Shown here: positions 51,292-60,916 of the stretch, piece after piece | Position numbering within the stretch: position 1 is the first letter of the stretch | How the letters are laid out: every line of letters begins with the position of its first letter | From: an uncultured Bacillota bacterium | GTDB lineage: Bacteria; Bacillota; Clostridia; Christensenellales; QAND01 | Assembly (NCBI GenBank): GCA_905188085.1 | Contig: CAJJKN010000001.1 | Location: 1-64,000 of the forward strand | DNA: 64,000 bases | Reading direction: 5' to 3' | Made by a program: the position numbers and the translations under genes | The notes under the pieces: generated by a model | Told to the model about the DNA's origin: nothing | The model's input: only the letters and a program-made list of their open reading frames with translations | Databases searched by the model: none

Positions 51292-51326
51292 AAAACACCG
51301 ATTGCAAAATCGGTGTTTTGTTTTTT
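51292..51326 (+). terminator. Terminator of tRNA-Leu(CAA)
   Basis: AAAACACCGATT (51292-51303) and AATCGGTGTTTT (51308-51319), then G and six T residues. Confidence 0.93.
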
Positions 51327-51355
51327 CTCTAAAAACAGGAAGGAGATGGATTGCT

Positions 51356-52021
51356 GTGATAGACATTGAAACATACCTGGCAGAATGCAAAGCAAAGCTT
51401 TATCAAACCTATGGCGAGCGGCTGTTGTATATGGGTTTACAGGGCAGTTACTTGCGCGGAGAGGCAACGGAAAAAAGCGATGTAGATCTTGTGGTGGTGC
51501 TGGAAGAGATGAGCATAGCGGACTTAGACGCCTATCGTTCTGTTGTTTTGTCTTTGGAAGAACCGGAGAAATCCTGTGGGTTTGTTTGTGACAAAACCGA
51601 TCTTTTGCATTGGAATCCGCTGGAAATCTGGCATTTTCTGAACAGCACAAAGGATTATTACGGCAAATTGAGCGATTTGGTGCCCGCCTATACGCAAGAG
51701 GATATTCGTAATTTTACCAAGATGAGCCTCAACAACCTGTATCATACCCTTTGCCACAGCTATATTCATGAGGAATGCGAGGCTTGCGTGGCGATGTTGC
51801 CGGGGGCGTATAAAAGCGTATTTTTCATTCTGCAAAATTTGTATCATCTGAGAAAAGGCGGGTATATTCCGATAAAAGCGCAATTGCTGCCGCTGTTGTC
51901 CGGGAAAGATAAAGATGTTTTGCGGCGGTCAATGGAACCGGGCCGCGGAGGAAAAACGGATTTTCAAGAGGATTTTGCTTTGATTTTTGCCTGGTGCCGG
52001 GAGACGATGCACAATCTTTGA
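51356..52021 (+). CDS. Nucleotidyltransferase-domain protein
   Basis: A 221-residue protein with the minimal nucleotidyltransferase core: QGSYLRGEATEKSDVDLVVVL (G-S-x-x-R-G and D-x-D metal ligands) around residues 27-48, followed by a helical C-terminal half of HEPN-like appearance. Relatives transfer AMP or other nucleotides to proteins or antibiotics (MNT/kanamycin nucleotidyltransferase type). The start is GTG at 51356, 10 bp after AAGGAG. It sits just downstream of a tRNA terminator and no partner HEPN toxin gene is near. Substrate unknown. Confidence 0.78.
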   Translation: MIDIETYLAECKAKLYQTYGERLLYMGLQGSYLRGEATEKSDVDLVVVLEEMSIADLDAYRSVVLSLEEPEKSCGFVCDKTDLLHWNPLEIWHFLNSTKDYYGKLSDLVPAYTQEDIRNFTKMSLNNLYHTLCHSYIHEECEACVAMLPGAYKSVFFILQNLYHLRKGGYIPIKAQLLPLLSGKDKDVLRRSMEPGRGGKTDFQEDFALIFAWCRETMHNL

Positions 52022-52111
52022 TGTGTGGTATGCCGACGGATGAAAAAAGAAATCAACCGGCAGACAGCGCGTAATTTATAGACAAATTAAGAGAAATTAG
52101 CCGAATATATG

Positions 52112-52139
52112 TTCGCAATGGAGAAAAGTGCGTTATAAT
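52112..52139 (+). promoter_or_regulatory. Possible promoter of rarA
   Basis: TTCGCA (52112-52117), 16-bp spacer, perfect TATAAT (52134-52139), 34 bp before the gene. Confidence 0.5.
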
Positions 52140-52172
52140 CTATAATACAGAAAAGCGAAACGGGAGATTGGC

Positions 52173-53501
52173 ATGCAAAGGTCTTTGTTTGAAAATACAA
52201 TATCCGATCCGTTGGCCAGCCGGCTGCGGCCGGAAACGCTGGAAGAATATGTAGGGCAAACGCACCTTTTGGGCAAGGGGAAAGTGCTGCGACAGCTGAT
52301 TGAGCGCGACCAGGTATGTTCGATGATCTTTTGGGGGCCGCCCGGCGTGGGGAAAACAACGCTGGCGCGCATCATCGCGGAAAAAACCAAAGCCCGATTT
52401 GTGGATTTCAGCGCTGTGACCAGCGGAATGAAAGAAATTAAAAAGGTGATGGAACAAGCGGAGCGCAGCCGGCTTTTGGGGGATAAGACGCTTTTGTTTG
52501 TGGACGAAATTCATAGATTTAACAAAGCCCAGCAGGATGCGTTTTTGCCGTTTGTGGAAAAGGGCAGCATTGTGCTGATCGGCGCTACAACGGAAAATCC
52601 GTCGTTTGAGGTAAACGCGGCTTTGCTCAGCCGGTGTAAGGTGTTTGTGTTGCAGCCGCTATCAACAGAGGATTTAACGGCCTTGTTGCGCCGCGCGATG
52701 ACAGACCCGCGCGGATTTGGCACGCAGAAAATCGAAATGGAAGAGGATTTGATTTCCCTGATTGCGGGCTTTGCCAACGGGGATGCGCGCACGGCGTTAA
52801 ACACGCTGGAAATGGTGGTTTTAAACGGAGAAAAGCAGGAAGATACAACGCGGATCAGCCGGGAAATTGTGGAGCAATGCATCGGCCAAAAATCGCTTTT
52901 ATACGATAAAAACGGGGAAGAGCATTATAATTTGATTTCGGCCCTGCATAAATCCATGCGCAACAGCGATGTGGACGCGGCGGTGTATTGGCTGGCCAGA
53001 ATGTTGGAGGCGGGGGAAAACCCGCTGTATGTGGCGCGGCGGCTGGTGCGCTTTGCCGATGAGGACATCGGCATGGCGGACAGCAGAGCCATTGAGATTG
53101 CCGTGGCGGCCTACCAGGCCTGCCATTTTATCGGGATGCCGGAATGTTCGGTAAATTTGACCCATGCGGTGACGTATCTTTCGATGGCGCCCAAATCCAA
53201 TGCGCTGTATGTGGCTTATGAGAGTGCAAAACGGGACGCGGCCAAAATGCTGGCGGAGCCGGTGCCGCTGCATTTGAGAAACGCGCCGACAAAGCTGATG
53301 AAAGAATTGGACTATGGAAAAGGCTATCAATATGCGCATGACACAAAAGAAAAGCTGACCAATATGACGTGTTTGCCGGAAAGCCTGGCGGGAAGACAAT
53401 ACTATCGGCCGACAGAGCAGGGCTCGGAGGCGAAAGTAAAACAGCGCCTTGGGCAGATAAGGGCCTGGAAACAGGCGCATGCTAAGGAGAAAACGGAATA
53501 A
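52173..53501 (+). CDS. rarA: Replication-associated recombination protein A
   Basis: A 442-residue RarA/MgsA (WRNIP1-like) AAA+ ATPase. Walker A is GPPGVGKTTLAR, Walker B FVDEIHRFNKAQQD, sensor 1 GATTENPSF, and the C-terminal tetramerisation region contains RFADEDIGMADSRA and VAYESAKRDA. It acts at stalled forks with SSB and the clamp-loader. AAACGGGAG precedes the ATG. It ends at a terminator before polA. Confidence 0.96.
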   Translation: MQRSLFENTISDPLASRLRPETLEEYVGQTHLLGKGKVLRQLIERDQVCSMIFWGPPGVGKTTLARIIAEKTKARFVDFSAVTSGMKEIKKVMEQAERSRLLGDKTLLFVDEIHRFNKAQQDAFLPFVEKGSIVLIGATTENPSFEVNAALLSRCKVFVLQPLSTEDLTALLRRAMTDPRGFGTQKIEMEEDLISLIAGFANGDARTALNTLEMVVLNGEKQEDTTRISREIVEQCIGQKSLLYDKNGEEHYNLISALHKSMRNSDVDAAVYWLARMLEAGENPLYVARRLVRFADEDIGMADSRAIEIAVAAYQACHFIGMPECSVNLTHAVTYLSMAPKSNALYVAYESAKRDAAKMLAEPVPLHLRNAPTKLMKELDYGKGYQYAHDTKEKLTNMTCLPESLAGRQYYRPTEQGSEAKVKQRLGQIRAWKQAHAKEKTE

Positions 53502-53531
53502 AATAGAAAACGGATCAAACAAAGCAAAAGG

Positions 53532-53554
53532 CAGCTCTGTAAGGGCTGTTTTTT
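53532..53554 (+). terminator. rarA terminator
   Basis: CAGCTC (53532-53537) and GGGCTG (53543-53548, one G-U pair), followed by six T residues. Confidence 0.75.
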
Positions 53555-53650
53555 GATTTTTAGTATGGGGTATGATAAAATAATATGATTTAGTGGGGCT
53601 TTGTAACGCTTTTTACGAGGAAAGTTTTACAAAGGGAAAGGAAGCAAACC

Positions 53651-56236
53651 ATGCCGACTCTGATTGCCATAGACGGAAACAGCTTATTGTTTCGTGCCTT
53701 TCATGCTTTGCCGATATTAACGGACGCAAAAGGGCGGTATACCAACGCGGTGTATGGATTTATGGGGATGATGATCCGCTTGATTCAAGAGGAAAATCCG
53801 GATTATCTGGCGGTTGCTTTTGATTTAAAAGCGCCGACCTTTCGGCATTTGCAATATAAAGACTATAAAGCAGGCAGAAAGGAAACGCCGCAGGAATTGA
53901 TCCCTCAGTTTGATCTGTTAAAGCAGACTTTGCAGGCGCTGGGCATTGCGGTGTTGTCCTGTCAAGGGTATGAAGCGGACGACATTTTGGGCGCAATGGG
54001 AGAATTGGCAAAACGCAACGATTGCCAGGCGCTGTTGGTGACGGGCGATAAGGATTCTTTGCAGCTGGTCGGCGGGCCGGTGAAGGTATTGTACACCAAG
54101 CGCGGGATTTCGGATACGGATTTGATGGATGAAGAAGCGGTGCGTGCCAAAATGGGTGTGCTGCCAAACCGTGTAGCGGATTTAAAAGGCCTGATGGGCG
54201 ATAGTTCCGATAACATTCCGGGCGTGCCCGGGGTGGGCCCGAAAACGGCAGCAAAGCTGTTGAACCAATTTGGGACGCTGGAAGAGGTGCTGGCCCATGC
54301 CGACCAGGCCGGCGGGCCGAAACTGCGGCAATCGCTGGCCACCTATGCCGACCAGGCCAGGCAAAGCAAATTTTTAGCGACGATTGATCCAAATTTGCCC
54401 TGTACCTATACGCTGGAGCAGGTGCGCTTTGCCGGGGTGGAGCCGGAAATTTGGAGCCCGATATTTGCGGACCTGGGCTTTCAAACGCTGGCAAAACGGC
54501 TGGGCCTTTCGGGGAAAAAAGAAGAAAAACAGGAAGCAAAGCCTGCAAAAGAAGTGAAAATCCACAGGGCGGAAACGCTAAAAGACTGGCAAAAAGCCAT
54601 TGAAAACTGCAAAGAGCTGGTGGTTCTGTTTGAAGATAAACAGGGGCTGCATTTGGCAGCCGACGAGACGGAAGAAACCTTTGTGGCCTTTTCTCAAACG
54701 CTTTTGGGAGACGGGGTGGATCCGTATCAGGCATTTCAGGCAACGGGTGCGTTGATGGAAAACCAAGCCGTAGAAAAGATCTTGTATGACGTAAAAAGCT
54801 GGGCGCATACAATGGGGCAGTGGCAATATACCATACAGGGCAAATGCCAGGACGTGATGCTGGCAGCGTATGTGGAAAACCCGGCGCAGGGGCAAAAGGA
54901 TGTGCAGGCCCTGTGCCAAAAACACGGGCTGTTGGCGCCGGAACAGGCCCCCAATGCCTGCGTGATGTTGCAGCTTTATCGAAAGATTGAAAAGGAACTG
55001 AAAACCTGGCGCGGCTATGAAGTATATGAAAACCTGGAACTGCCGCTTTGGCGCGTTTTATTTGCCATGGAGCAGACGGGGTTTCATTTGGATCTTGCGC
55101 AAATTCGCAATCTGGCAAAGGAATATGCAGAGCGGATTCAAGATTTGGAGCAGGCAATTTACGAACAGGCGGGCGGCGCGTTTAACATAAACTCCACCAA
55201 GCAGCTGGGCGAGGTGTTGTTTGAAAAGCTGCAATTGCCGGCCTGGAAAAAGACTAAAACGGGTTATTCTACGGATGCGGAAGTGCTGGAGCAATTGCGG
55301 GAGCGGCATCCGATTGTGGCGTTGATTTTGGAATACAGAAAAGCGGCAAAATTGAAAAGCACATATTTGGATGGCTTGCAGGCGGTGGCGGATGAACAGA
55401 CGGGCCGCGTGCATACAAGATTTCACCAAAACATTACGCTGACGGGGCGGATTTCCTCTTCCGAGCCGAATTTACAAAACATCCCGGTGCGCACCGAAGA
55501 GGGTAGGGAGATACGCCGCGCGTTTATTCCTTCGGATGCGGCGCATTGCCTGGTGGTGGCGGACTATTCGCAAATTGAACTGCGGATTTTGGCGCATATG
55601 GCCAAAGAGGATGCGATGATCGATACGTTTCGCCATGGCGGCGATATTCATACGGCTACGGCAGCCAAGGTGTTTGGCGTTTCGGCGGAGGATGTGACAA
55701 AGCAGATGCGCTCTTCGGCCAAGGCGGTAAACTTCGGCATTGTATACGGCATTTCGGATTTCGGGCTATCCCGGAATTTATCCATCCCGCGTAAACAGGC
55801 AGCGGAATTGATAGAGAATTATTTTGAAACCTATCCGAAAATACAGGGCTATATGAACCAATGCATTGCCGAAGGACGGCAGCAGGGATATGTGGAAACC
55901 ATGTACGGCAGGCGGCGGTATACGCCGGAGTTGACCAGCAAAAACTACAATGTGCGCTCGTTTGGCGAGCGCGCGGCAATGAATGCGCCGATTCAGGGAA
56001 CGGCGGCGGATATTATCAAGGCCGCTATGATCTGCGTATACAAAACCTTGCAGGAAAAATGCCCGGAGGCGCAGCTGATTTTACAGGTGCATGACGAATT
56101 GATTGTGGATGTGCCGAAGGAAAAGGCGGAACTGGTAAAACAGATTTTAACGGACTGCATGCAAAACGTGCTGCCGCTGGATGTGCCGCTGATTGCCGAA
56201 GCGCAAAGCGGGCAAAACTGGCTGGAGGCAAAATGA
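53651..56236 (+). CDS. polA: DNA polymerase I
   Basis: An 861-residue A-family polymerase. Residues 1-290 are the 5'-3' flap nuclease (IDGNSLLFRAFHA, EADDILG, GDKDSLQL, GVPGVGPKTA). Residues ~300-460 are the 3'-5' exonuclease fold but with the metal-binding D-x-E lost (ELVVLFEDKQ), so no proofreading, as in Bacillus and Thermus enzymes. The polymerase domain has motif A DYSQIELRILAHM, motif B RSSAKAVNFGIVYG and motif C QVHDEL. It fills gaps in repair and removes Okazaki primers. It overlaps coaE by 4 bp. Confidence 0.97.
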   Translation: MPTLIAIDGNSLLFRAFHALPILTDAKGRYTNAVYGFMGMMIRLIQEENPDYLAVAFDLKAPTFRHLQYKDYKAGRKETPQELIPQFDLLKQTLQALGIAVLSCQGYEADDILGAMGELAKRNDCQALLVTGDKDSLQLVGGPVKVLYTKRGISDTDLMDEEAVRAKMGVLPNRVADLKGLMGDSSDNIPGVPGVGPKTAAKLLNQFGTLEEVLAHADQAGGPKLRQSLATYADQARQSKFLATIDPNLPCTYTLEQVRFAGVEPEIWSPIFADLGFQTLAKRLGLSGKKEEKQEAKPAKEVKIHRAETLKDWQKAIENCKELVVLFEDKQGLHLAADETEETFVAFSQTLLGDGVDPYQAFQATGALMENQAVEKILYDVKSWAHTMGQWQYTIQGKCQDVMLAAYVENPAQGQKDVQALCQKHGLLAPEQAPNACVMLQLYRKIEKELKTWRGYEVYENLELPLWRVLFAMEQTGFHLDLAQIRNLAKEYAERIQDLEQAIYEQAGGAFNINSTKQLGEVLFEKLQLPAWKKTKTGYSTDAEVLEQLRERHPIVALILEYRKAAKLKSTYLDGLQAVADEQTGRVHTRFHQNITLTGRISSSEPNLQNIPVRTEEGREIRRAFIPSDAAHCLVVADYSQIELRILAHMAKEDAMIDTFRHGGDIHTATAAKVFGVSAEDVTKQMRSSAKAVNFGIVYGISDFGLSRNLSIPRKQAAELIENYFETYPKIQGYMNQCIAEGRQQGYVETMYGRRRYTPELTSKNYNVRSFGERAAMNAPIQGTAADIIKAAMICVYKTLQEKCPEAQLILQVHDELIVDVPKEKAELVKQILTDCMQNVLPLDVPLIAEAQSGQNWLEAK

Positions 56237-56838
56237 GCGAAAAAAACAAATGGGTCATAGGCATTACCGGCAACATAGGCGCGGGGAAAAGCACAGTAAC
56301 GCGCATGTTGGCCAAACACGGTGCGTTTGTCATTGATGCGGACGCGATGGCCAAACAATTGCAGCAGCCGGGCAGCGAAGCGGTGCAGGCCATTGCCAAA
56401 GAATTTGGCCCGCAGATGGCGCCGGGCGGCGTGCTGAACAGGGCGGCCCTGGGTGCGCTGGTGTTTTCCGATGAAGGGGCGCTTAAAAGGCTGAATGATC
56501 TGATGTGGCCCAGGCTGGTAGAATGTACCAAGCGGGAAATTGAGCAGAGAAACGGCGTTTGCATCATCGATGCGCCGCTGTTGATCGAAGCGGGGCTGGA
56601 TGCGCTGTGCGATGAAGTATGGCTGATTATGGCGCCGGAAAAAGAACGCTGTATGCGCATTATCAAGCGAGACGGCCTATCCGAAGAAGAGGCATGGCGC
56701 AGAATTCAAAGCCAGATGCCGGAAGAAGAAAAGAAAAAGCATGCCACTTGTTTTTTGGATAGCATGCAAGGCGAACAGGCGCTGATAGAAACGGCGCTGG
56801 CGCAATATGCCGCCAGCTGCCAGAGGGGGAGACAATGA
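56233..56838 (+). CDS. coaE: Dephospho-CoA kinase
   Basis: A 201-residue kinase adding the 3' phosphate in the last step of CoA synthesis. P-loop GNIGAGKSTVTRML, then DADAMAKQLQQPGSEAV and the lid with CIIDAPLLIEAGLD. polA-coaE pairing with ATGA overlap is common in Firmicutes. It also overlaps the following lytic transglycosylase gene by ATGA. Confidence 0.95.
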   Translation: MSEKNKWVIGITGNIGAGKSTVTRMLAKHGAFVIDADAMAKQLQQPGSEAVQAIAKEFGPQMAPGGVLNRAALGALVFSDEGALKRLNDLMWPRLVECTKREIEQRNGVCIIDAPLLIEAGLDALCDEVWLIMAPEKERCMRIIKRDGLSEEEAWRRIQSQMPEEEKKKHATCFLDSMQGEQALIETALAQYAASCQRGRQ

Positions 56839-57461
56839 GCAACCAAACAGCCGGGCAGAAACGCCCGCCCAGGCGAGCAACGCGCCCTGTACAAAAGCAG
56901 AAAAAGGGATGGATGCTGTGGGTATCGTTGGGCATTGCGCTGCTGGTTTTAGCGGCCGTGGCCATGATCGGATATCCGTATGTGAAGAAAATGGCGTATC
57001 CGTTGGAACATGAAAGTGAAATCATCAAGTATGCTAAAATGAACGATCTGGATCCGTATCTGGTTTGCGGCGTGATTCACACAGAAAGCAAATTTGACGC
57101 CGAGGCGGTATCCAAAGTGGGCGCGGTGGGCCTTATGCAGATTATGCCGGATACGGGCTCCTGGATTGCAAAAAAGATGGGCCTGGAAGGATATTCCGAA
57201 GAAAAACTGAAAGACCCGGAAACCAACATTCGGATGGGCTGCTGGTATCTTAGATATCTTTCGGATCGGTTTGACGGAAATTTAATCAATATGTTGGCGG
57301 CATACAATGCCGGGCCGAACCGTGTATCGCAGTGGTTAAAGGATCCGCAATACAGCCAGAACGGACAGTTGACTGAAATTCCGTATGAGGAAACCAAGAA
57401 CTATGTAAAGAAGGTGCAAAGTGCAAAAGAAAAGTACGAAACCTATTACACGTTGCAGTAG
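56835..57461 (+). CDS. Lytic transglycosylase (SLT family), membrane-anchored
   Basis: A 208-residue protein with a basic cytoplasmic N-terminus, one membrane helix (LWVSLGIALLVLAAVAMIG) and an extracellular SLT domain. The catalytic Glu is in VIHTESKF, followed by VGAVGLMQIMPDTGSW and LAAYNAGPNRV. It cleaves glycan strands to anhydro-MurNAc ends, allowing wall turnover or assembly of envelope machines. The polA-coaE-slt order recurs in Clostridia. The next gene begins inside its last 41 bp. Confidence 0.92.
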   Translation: MSNQTAGQKRPPRRATRPVQKQKKGWMLWVSLGIALLVLAAVAMIGYPYVKKMAYPLEHESEIIKYAKMNDLDPYLVCGVIHTESKFDAEAVSKVGAVGLMQIMPDTGSWIAKKMGLEGYSEEKLKDPETNIRMGCWYLRYLSDRFDGNLINMLAAYNAGPNRVSQWLKDPQYSQNGQLTEIPYEETKNYVKKVQSAKEKYETYYTLQ

Positions 57462-59073
57462 ACGGTGGTTTGCGCTGTTGCTAACCGGGCTGATGATATT
57501 GGCATTGGCCGGTTGCGGGGGCAAAAAAGAGCCGTCGGCAATGCCGAGCCCCAGTGTAACGGAACAGGGCGCACCGATTTCAGGCGGCAGCATGACAATT
57601 GTGATGCCTACCAATGCAAACTTAAAGCCGCTGGAGGCCACGCAGCGCGAGCTGGCGGACCTCTATTCGCTGATTTACGACAGTCCGCTGCAATATGACA
57701 GCACGCTAAAACCGCAACCCAATGTAGTGGAGCGGTGGACCTTGGCGGAGGACGGGCTGACTTGGACATTTGTATTGCGCAAAGATGTGACATACCACAA
57801 CGGCCAAACCGTAAAGGCGAAGGACATTGTGGCCTGTATCAACGAACTGAAAAACATTGCGGCAGATGAAAACAGATCCTCGATCTATGCTGTGAATATG
57901 GAATTGATTGCTTCTGCTTCGGCGACGGATGATACCACCTTTACCATTACCGCTACGGAAAAGACAAACCGTGTTTTGGCGGCGCTGCTTTTCCCGATCA
58001 TTCCGGATAAAACCATCGGTACCTCTTTGCCGACAGGTTGTGGGCCGTATAAGGTGGTATCCAACGAATCCGGAAAATCGTTGGAGCTGGCGGCCAATGA
58101 CAATTGGTGGAAGAGAACGCCGTATCTTTCCAAAATTTCCGTAAAGGGGATTCAGGATTCGGACACGGCCTTGGCCAGCATGGATGTGAACTTGGTGGAT
58201 TTGGTGCATACCGATTCGTTGACGGCTTCCGGGTATAAACAGCCGGGCAGCCGGGATGTATACGAAGTGATGACGCAGGAATATGAATGTATCATCCCGA
58301 ACCTGATGAACGCCAAAATGAAAGACAAGGAGATGCTTCAGGCGATCATAGCGGCGTTGGACAGAAAGACGATCATTACCGAAACCTATCTTTGGCATGC
58401 GGTAACGGTGGACGCGCCTGTGCCGCCGGATGTGTATTATTATGACCAGACGCATCAGCAGCACGAATACAATCCCGGAAAGGCAACCAGCCTGCTGGAA
58501 GGCCTGGGATATCAGGATAAAGACGGCGACGGGTTTTTGGAAAAGAACGGAACAAAGCTCAGCATGAAAATCATCGTCAATGAAAATACGCTGAGTACCG
58601 CGCGGGCAGACGCGGCCAAGGTGGCGGCGCAGCAGCTGCAGAAGATCGGGATCGATGCACAGGTAACGGTGATGACCTGGTCGGATTATCAAATTGCTCT
58701 GCAAAACGGGAATTTTGATTTGGCCTTTGCCGGTTTTTCCATTCCCAAAGACGGAGATTTGAGCTTTTTGGTGCATAGCACGCGCGGCAAATACAACTAC
58801 GGCCGCTACACTTCGGCAACGATGGACGGTTATCTAAACGAACTGGCCGCGGCCACAACGGAAGAGGAAATGAAAACGGCTTCCAGCAAAGTGCAGCACC
58901 TTTGGAGCGAAGAACTGCCGATGATCAGCCTGTATTTTAGAACCAATTCCGTAGTGTGTTCGGCTAAGATCAAAGGCGTTCCCACCATGCGGGATATGGA
59001 TATTTTCCAAGACATAGACCAATGGTATATCCTGCGCGAAGGGGATGAAAAAAAGGCGGACGCGCCGGAATAA
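57421..59073 (+). CDS. Oligopeptide-type ABC transporter substrate-binding lipoprotein
   Basis: A 550-residue family 5 solute-binding protein. Signal region with basic TRCSRRWF, hydrophobic core LLLTGLMILA and lipobox LAGC (about residue 32), then a Gly/Lys/Ser/Pro linker. Domain marks: VERWTLAEDGLTWTFVLRKDVTYHNGQTVKAKDIV (the family 5 signature region) and GTKLSMKIIVNEN. It captures peptides or other ligands outside the cell. Start is GTG at 57421, inside the previous gene. No permease or ATPase genes follow, so it is an orphan that may share a transporter elsewhere. Confidence 0.9.
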   Translation: MQKKSTKPITRCSRRWFALLLTGLMILALAGCGGKKEPSAMPSPSVTEQGAPISGGSMTIVMPTNANLKPLEATQRELADLYSLIYDSPLQYDSTLKPQPNVVERWTLAEDGLTWTFVLRKDVTYHNGQTVKAKDIVACINELKNIAADENRSSIYAVNMELIASASATDDTTFTITATEKTNRVLAALLFPIIPDKTIGTSLPTGCGPYKVVSNESGKSLELAANDNWWKRTPYLSKISVKGIQDSDTALASMDVNLVDLVHTDSLTASGYKQPGSRDVYEVMTQEYECIIPNLMNAKMKDKEMLQAIIAALDRKTIITETYLWHAVTVDAPVPPDVYYYDQTHQQHEYNPGKATSLLEGLGYQDKDGDGFLEKNGTKLSMKIIVNENTLSTARADAAKVAAQQLQKIGIDAQVTVMTWSDYQIALQNGNFDLAFAGFSIPKDGDLSFLVHSTRGKYNYGRYTSATMDGYLNELAAATTEEEMKTASSKVQHLWSEELPMISLYFRTNSVVCSAKIKGVPTMRDMDIFQDIDQWYILREGDEKKADAPE

Positions 59074-59077
59074 GAGG

Positions 59078-59105
59078 TTGACTTTTGAAGTTTTTCCTCT
59101 ATAAT
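59078..59105 (+). promoter_or_regulatory. Promoter of tRNA-Leu(GAG)
   Basis: TTGACT (59078-59083), 16-bp spacer, perfect TATAAT (59100-59105). Confidence 0.8.
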
Positions 59106-59143
59106 AAAAGGGTATGGCCCTGTATATAGGGCTATCCCGATAA

Positions 59144-59228
59144 GCGAGAGTGCTGGAATAGGCAGACAGGCACGTTTGAGGGGCGTGTGTCGCAAGGCGT
59201 ACGGGTTCAAGTCCCGTCTCTCGCACCA
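59144..59228 (+). tRNA. tRNA-Leu (anticodon GAG)
   Basis: The acceptor stem GCGAGAG (59144-59150) pairs with CTCTCGC (59218-59224), followed by A and encoded CCA. The anticodon arm CACGT-TTGAGGG-GCGTG gives anticodon GAG (reads CUC and CUU). The long variable arm is of the class II leucine type. Own promoter and terminator. Confidence 0.95.
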
Positions 59229-59229
59229 T

Positions 59230-59256
59230 AACCACCGATTTTTTCGGTGGTTTTTT
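59230..59256 (+). terminator. Terminator of tRNA-Leu(GAG)
   Basis: AACCACCG (59230-59237) and CGGTGGTT (59245-59252), followed by T residues. Confidence 0.9.
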
Positions 59257-59568
59257 CTTTTTCGTACCATCTTTTAAGGATTCCGCATTTGGGTTTATAG
59301 CAAAAATCGGACGGATGAACAGGACAGATCACGTTTTCGGCCGAGGATGTATGCAGATGGACTTTTTCTTCCGGCATTTGTGTACTATTCTGCGCCATCG
59401 TTTCCGCAGGGCGTTCTCACTGAATCTGAAAATCCAGCAAGGACACTTTGCTTTCCTTCAAAAAATTTGTGAAAAGCTGGCACTGACGATGGTCGGCTGT
59501 TTCTGCGTACGGAGCAGCCGGGGACCTTCAGCGCAGCGGCCATTATATATTGATCTAAGGGGATGGGC
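59257..59568. other. Stretch without a supportable gene
   Basis: Short open frames exist on both strands (for example 59315-59572 plus and 59385-59639 minus), but none has a ribosome-binding site, family resemblance or coding bias matching the neighbours. It may hold remnants of a lost gene between tRNA and MATE. Confidence 0.5.
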
Positions 59569-60906
59569 TTAGGTTGTACTTGTCCGCCTTTTAAAAGAAA
59601 CCGTTCCGGAGATGTAAGCAGTGCTGCTTGCCACCACATGGCTGATTAAAACGGCAACCCAAATTCCGTTTAAGCCAAAGCCCGAATGGGAAAGCAAATA
59701 GGCCAAAGGCATTCGTACAACGATATAATAGAAAATCATCAGGAACATACTTTGGGAGGGCTTTCCTATGCCGTTGAGGGCGCCAAGATAGCAGTTTGTA
59801 ACCGTGTTTAGAATATAGCCGATACTGACGATCAGAAAATAGGTGCCGACGATGGCGGCCACATCGCCGCTTTTGATAAACAAACCGGAAAGCTGTTTTG
59901 AAAACCCGATTACCAAAGCGGAGAGCAGGACAAGCAAGCCGCAGCCGTACCCAAAGGCGCATTTCAGATAATCTTTCGCCCGGTCATATCGCACGCCGCC
60001 GACGCACTGTCCGATGATGGTGGTCAAGACCATGTTTAAAGCCATGGCAGGGTAAAACAGGATGGTTTCCAGTTTTCCCGTTACGCCATAGGCTGCGATG
60101 GCCGTAACGCTGTATGTGCTGACAAGCGCAGTGAGAAACGTTGTACTGATGGCCGGAATGCTTTGTTGAATGACGGAAGGAATGGCCTTTTGAAAGAGGG
60201 GCAAAATCTCTTTTTTATCGAACGCAGAAAGTTTGAACACGAATAAATTTTTCTTTTTCAGGTAAATCAGCATAAACAACAGGCAGAGCGCCTGAGAAAG
60301 CAGGGTGGCAATTGCGGCGCCGTGAAATCCGAACAAGCGGATAAAAACAGGATCGAGGATTGCGTTTAAAAGTGTTGATACCAGCATCGCAACGGCCTGA
60401 AACATAGAGTTGCCAAAGCTGCGCAAAACAGCGGTGAAATATAGATAGAGATAGACTGCCAAATATCCAAGGACATAAATGGACAGGTAGTTGTATGCCA
60501 TGTTATACGTTTCGGCCGGGGTGTTTAGAGCCTTCAAAATGCCAGGCAGGAAAGCCTCAAGCAAAACGGTGACAAGAAGGGAGAACACAACCGCCGCACA
60601 GAACGAAGTGGAAATTAAACTTTCTGTTTTTTTCTCGTTTTTTGCGCCGATTGCCTGGGAGATTAAGATGGATATGCCGTTTGTGGCGCCCATCGCAACG
60701 GAGGTTAAAAGCAGAATGAGAGGGGTGGAATTTGTCAAAGCGGCATAGGCGGTTTCTCCGAGCAAATTTCCGATCCATAGGCTATCTACAAGGTTATACA
60801 TCATGTTGAGAAACATGGCGGCGATCATCGGAAGCGCCATGGCCATTAGGCAGCGCTTTGTATTTCCGGCGATAAAGTCCAGTTTGGTTTGCATTAGAAA
60901 CAACAT
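59569..60906 (-). CDS. MATE family efflux transporter
   Basis: A 445-residue antiporter with 12 predicted membrane segments in two homologous halves. The N-terminal half begins KRCLMAMALPMIAAMFLNMMYNLVDSLWIGNLL, the typical MATE TM1 with the conserved Asp, followed by GATNGISILISQAIGAKN. It exports drugs or metabolites with Na+ or H+. ATG at 60906 follows GGAGAAAGG; a second ATG at 60894 is possible. Upstream, a dyad (60917-60935) similar to one before the adjacent TetR gene suggests repression by that regulator. Confidence 0.92.
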   Translation of the reverse strand: MLFLMQTKLDFIAGNTKRCLMAMALPMIAAMFLNMMYNLVDSLWIGNLLGETAYAALTNSTPLILLLTSVAMGATNGISILISQAIGAKNEKKTESLISTSFCAAVVFSLLVTVLLEAFLPGILKALNTPAETYNMAYNYLSIYVLGYLAVYLYLYFTAVLRSFGNSMFQAVAMLVSTLLNAILDPVFIRLFGFHGAAIATLLSQALCLLFMLIYLKKKNLFVFKLSAFDKKEILPLFQKAIPSVIQQSIPAISTTFLTALVSTYSVTAIAAYGVTGKLETILFYPAMALNMVLTTIIGQCVGGVRYDRAKDYLKCAFGYGCGLLVLLSALVIGFSKQLSGLFIKSGDVAAIVGTYFLIVSIGYILNTVTNCYLGALNGIGKPSQSMFLMIFYYIVVRMPLAYLLSHSGFGLNGIWVAVLISHVVASSTAYISGTVSFKRRTSTT

Positions 60907-60916
60907 CCTTTCTCCA

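Noticed and set aside
53760..55157. A 465-codon open frame on the minus strand
   Set aside because: It lies fully inside polA, is Pro/Arg/Ser-rich and has no start signals; antisense shadow.
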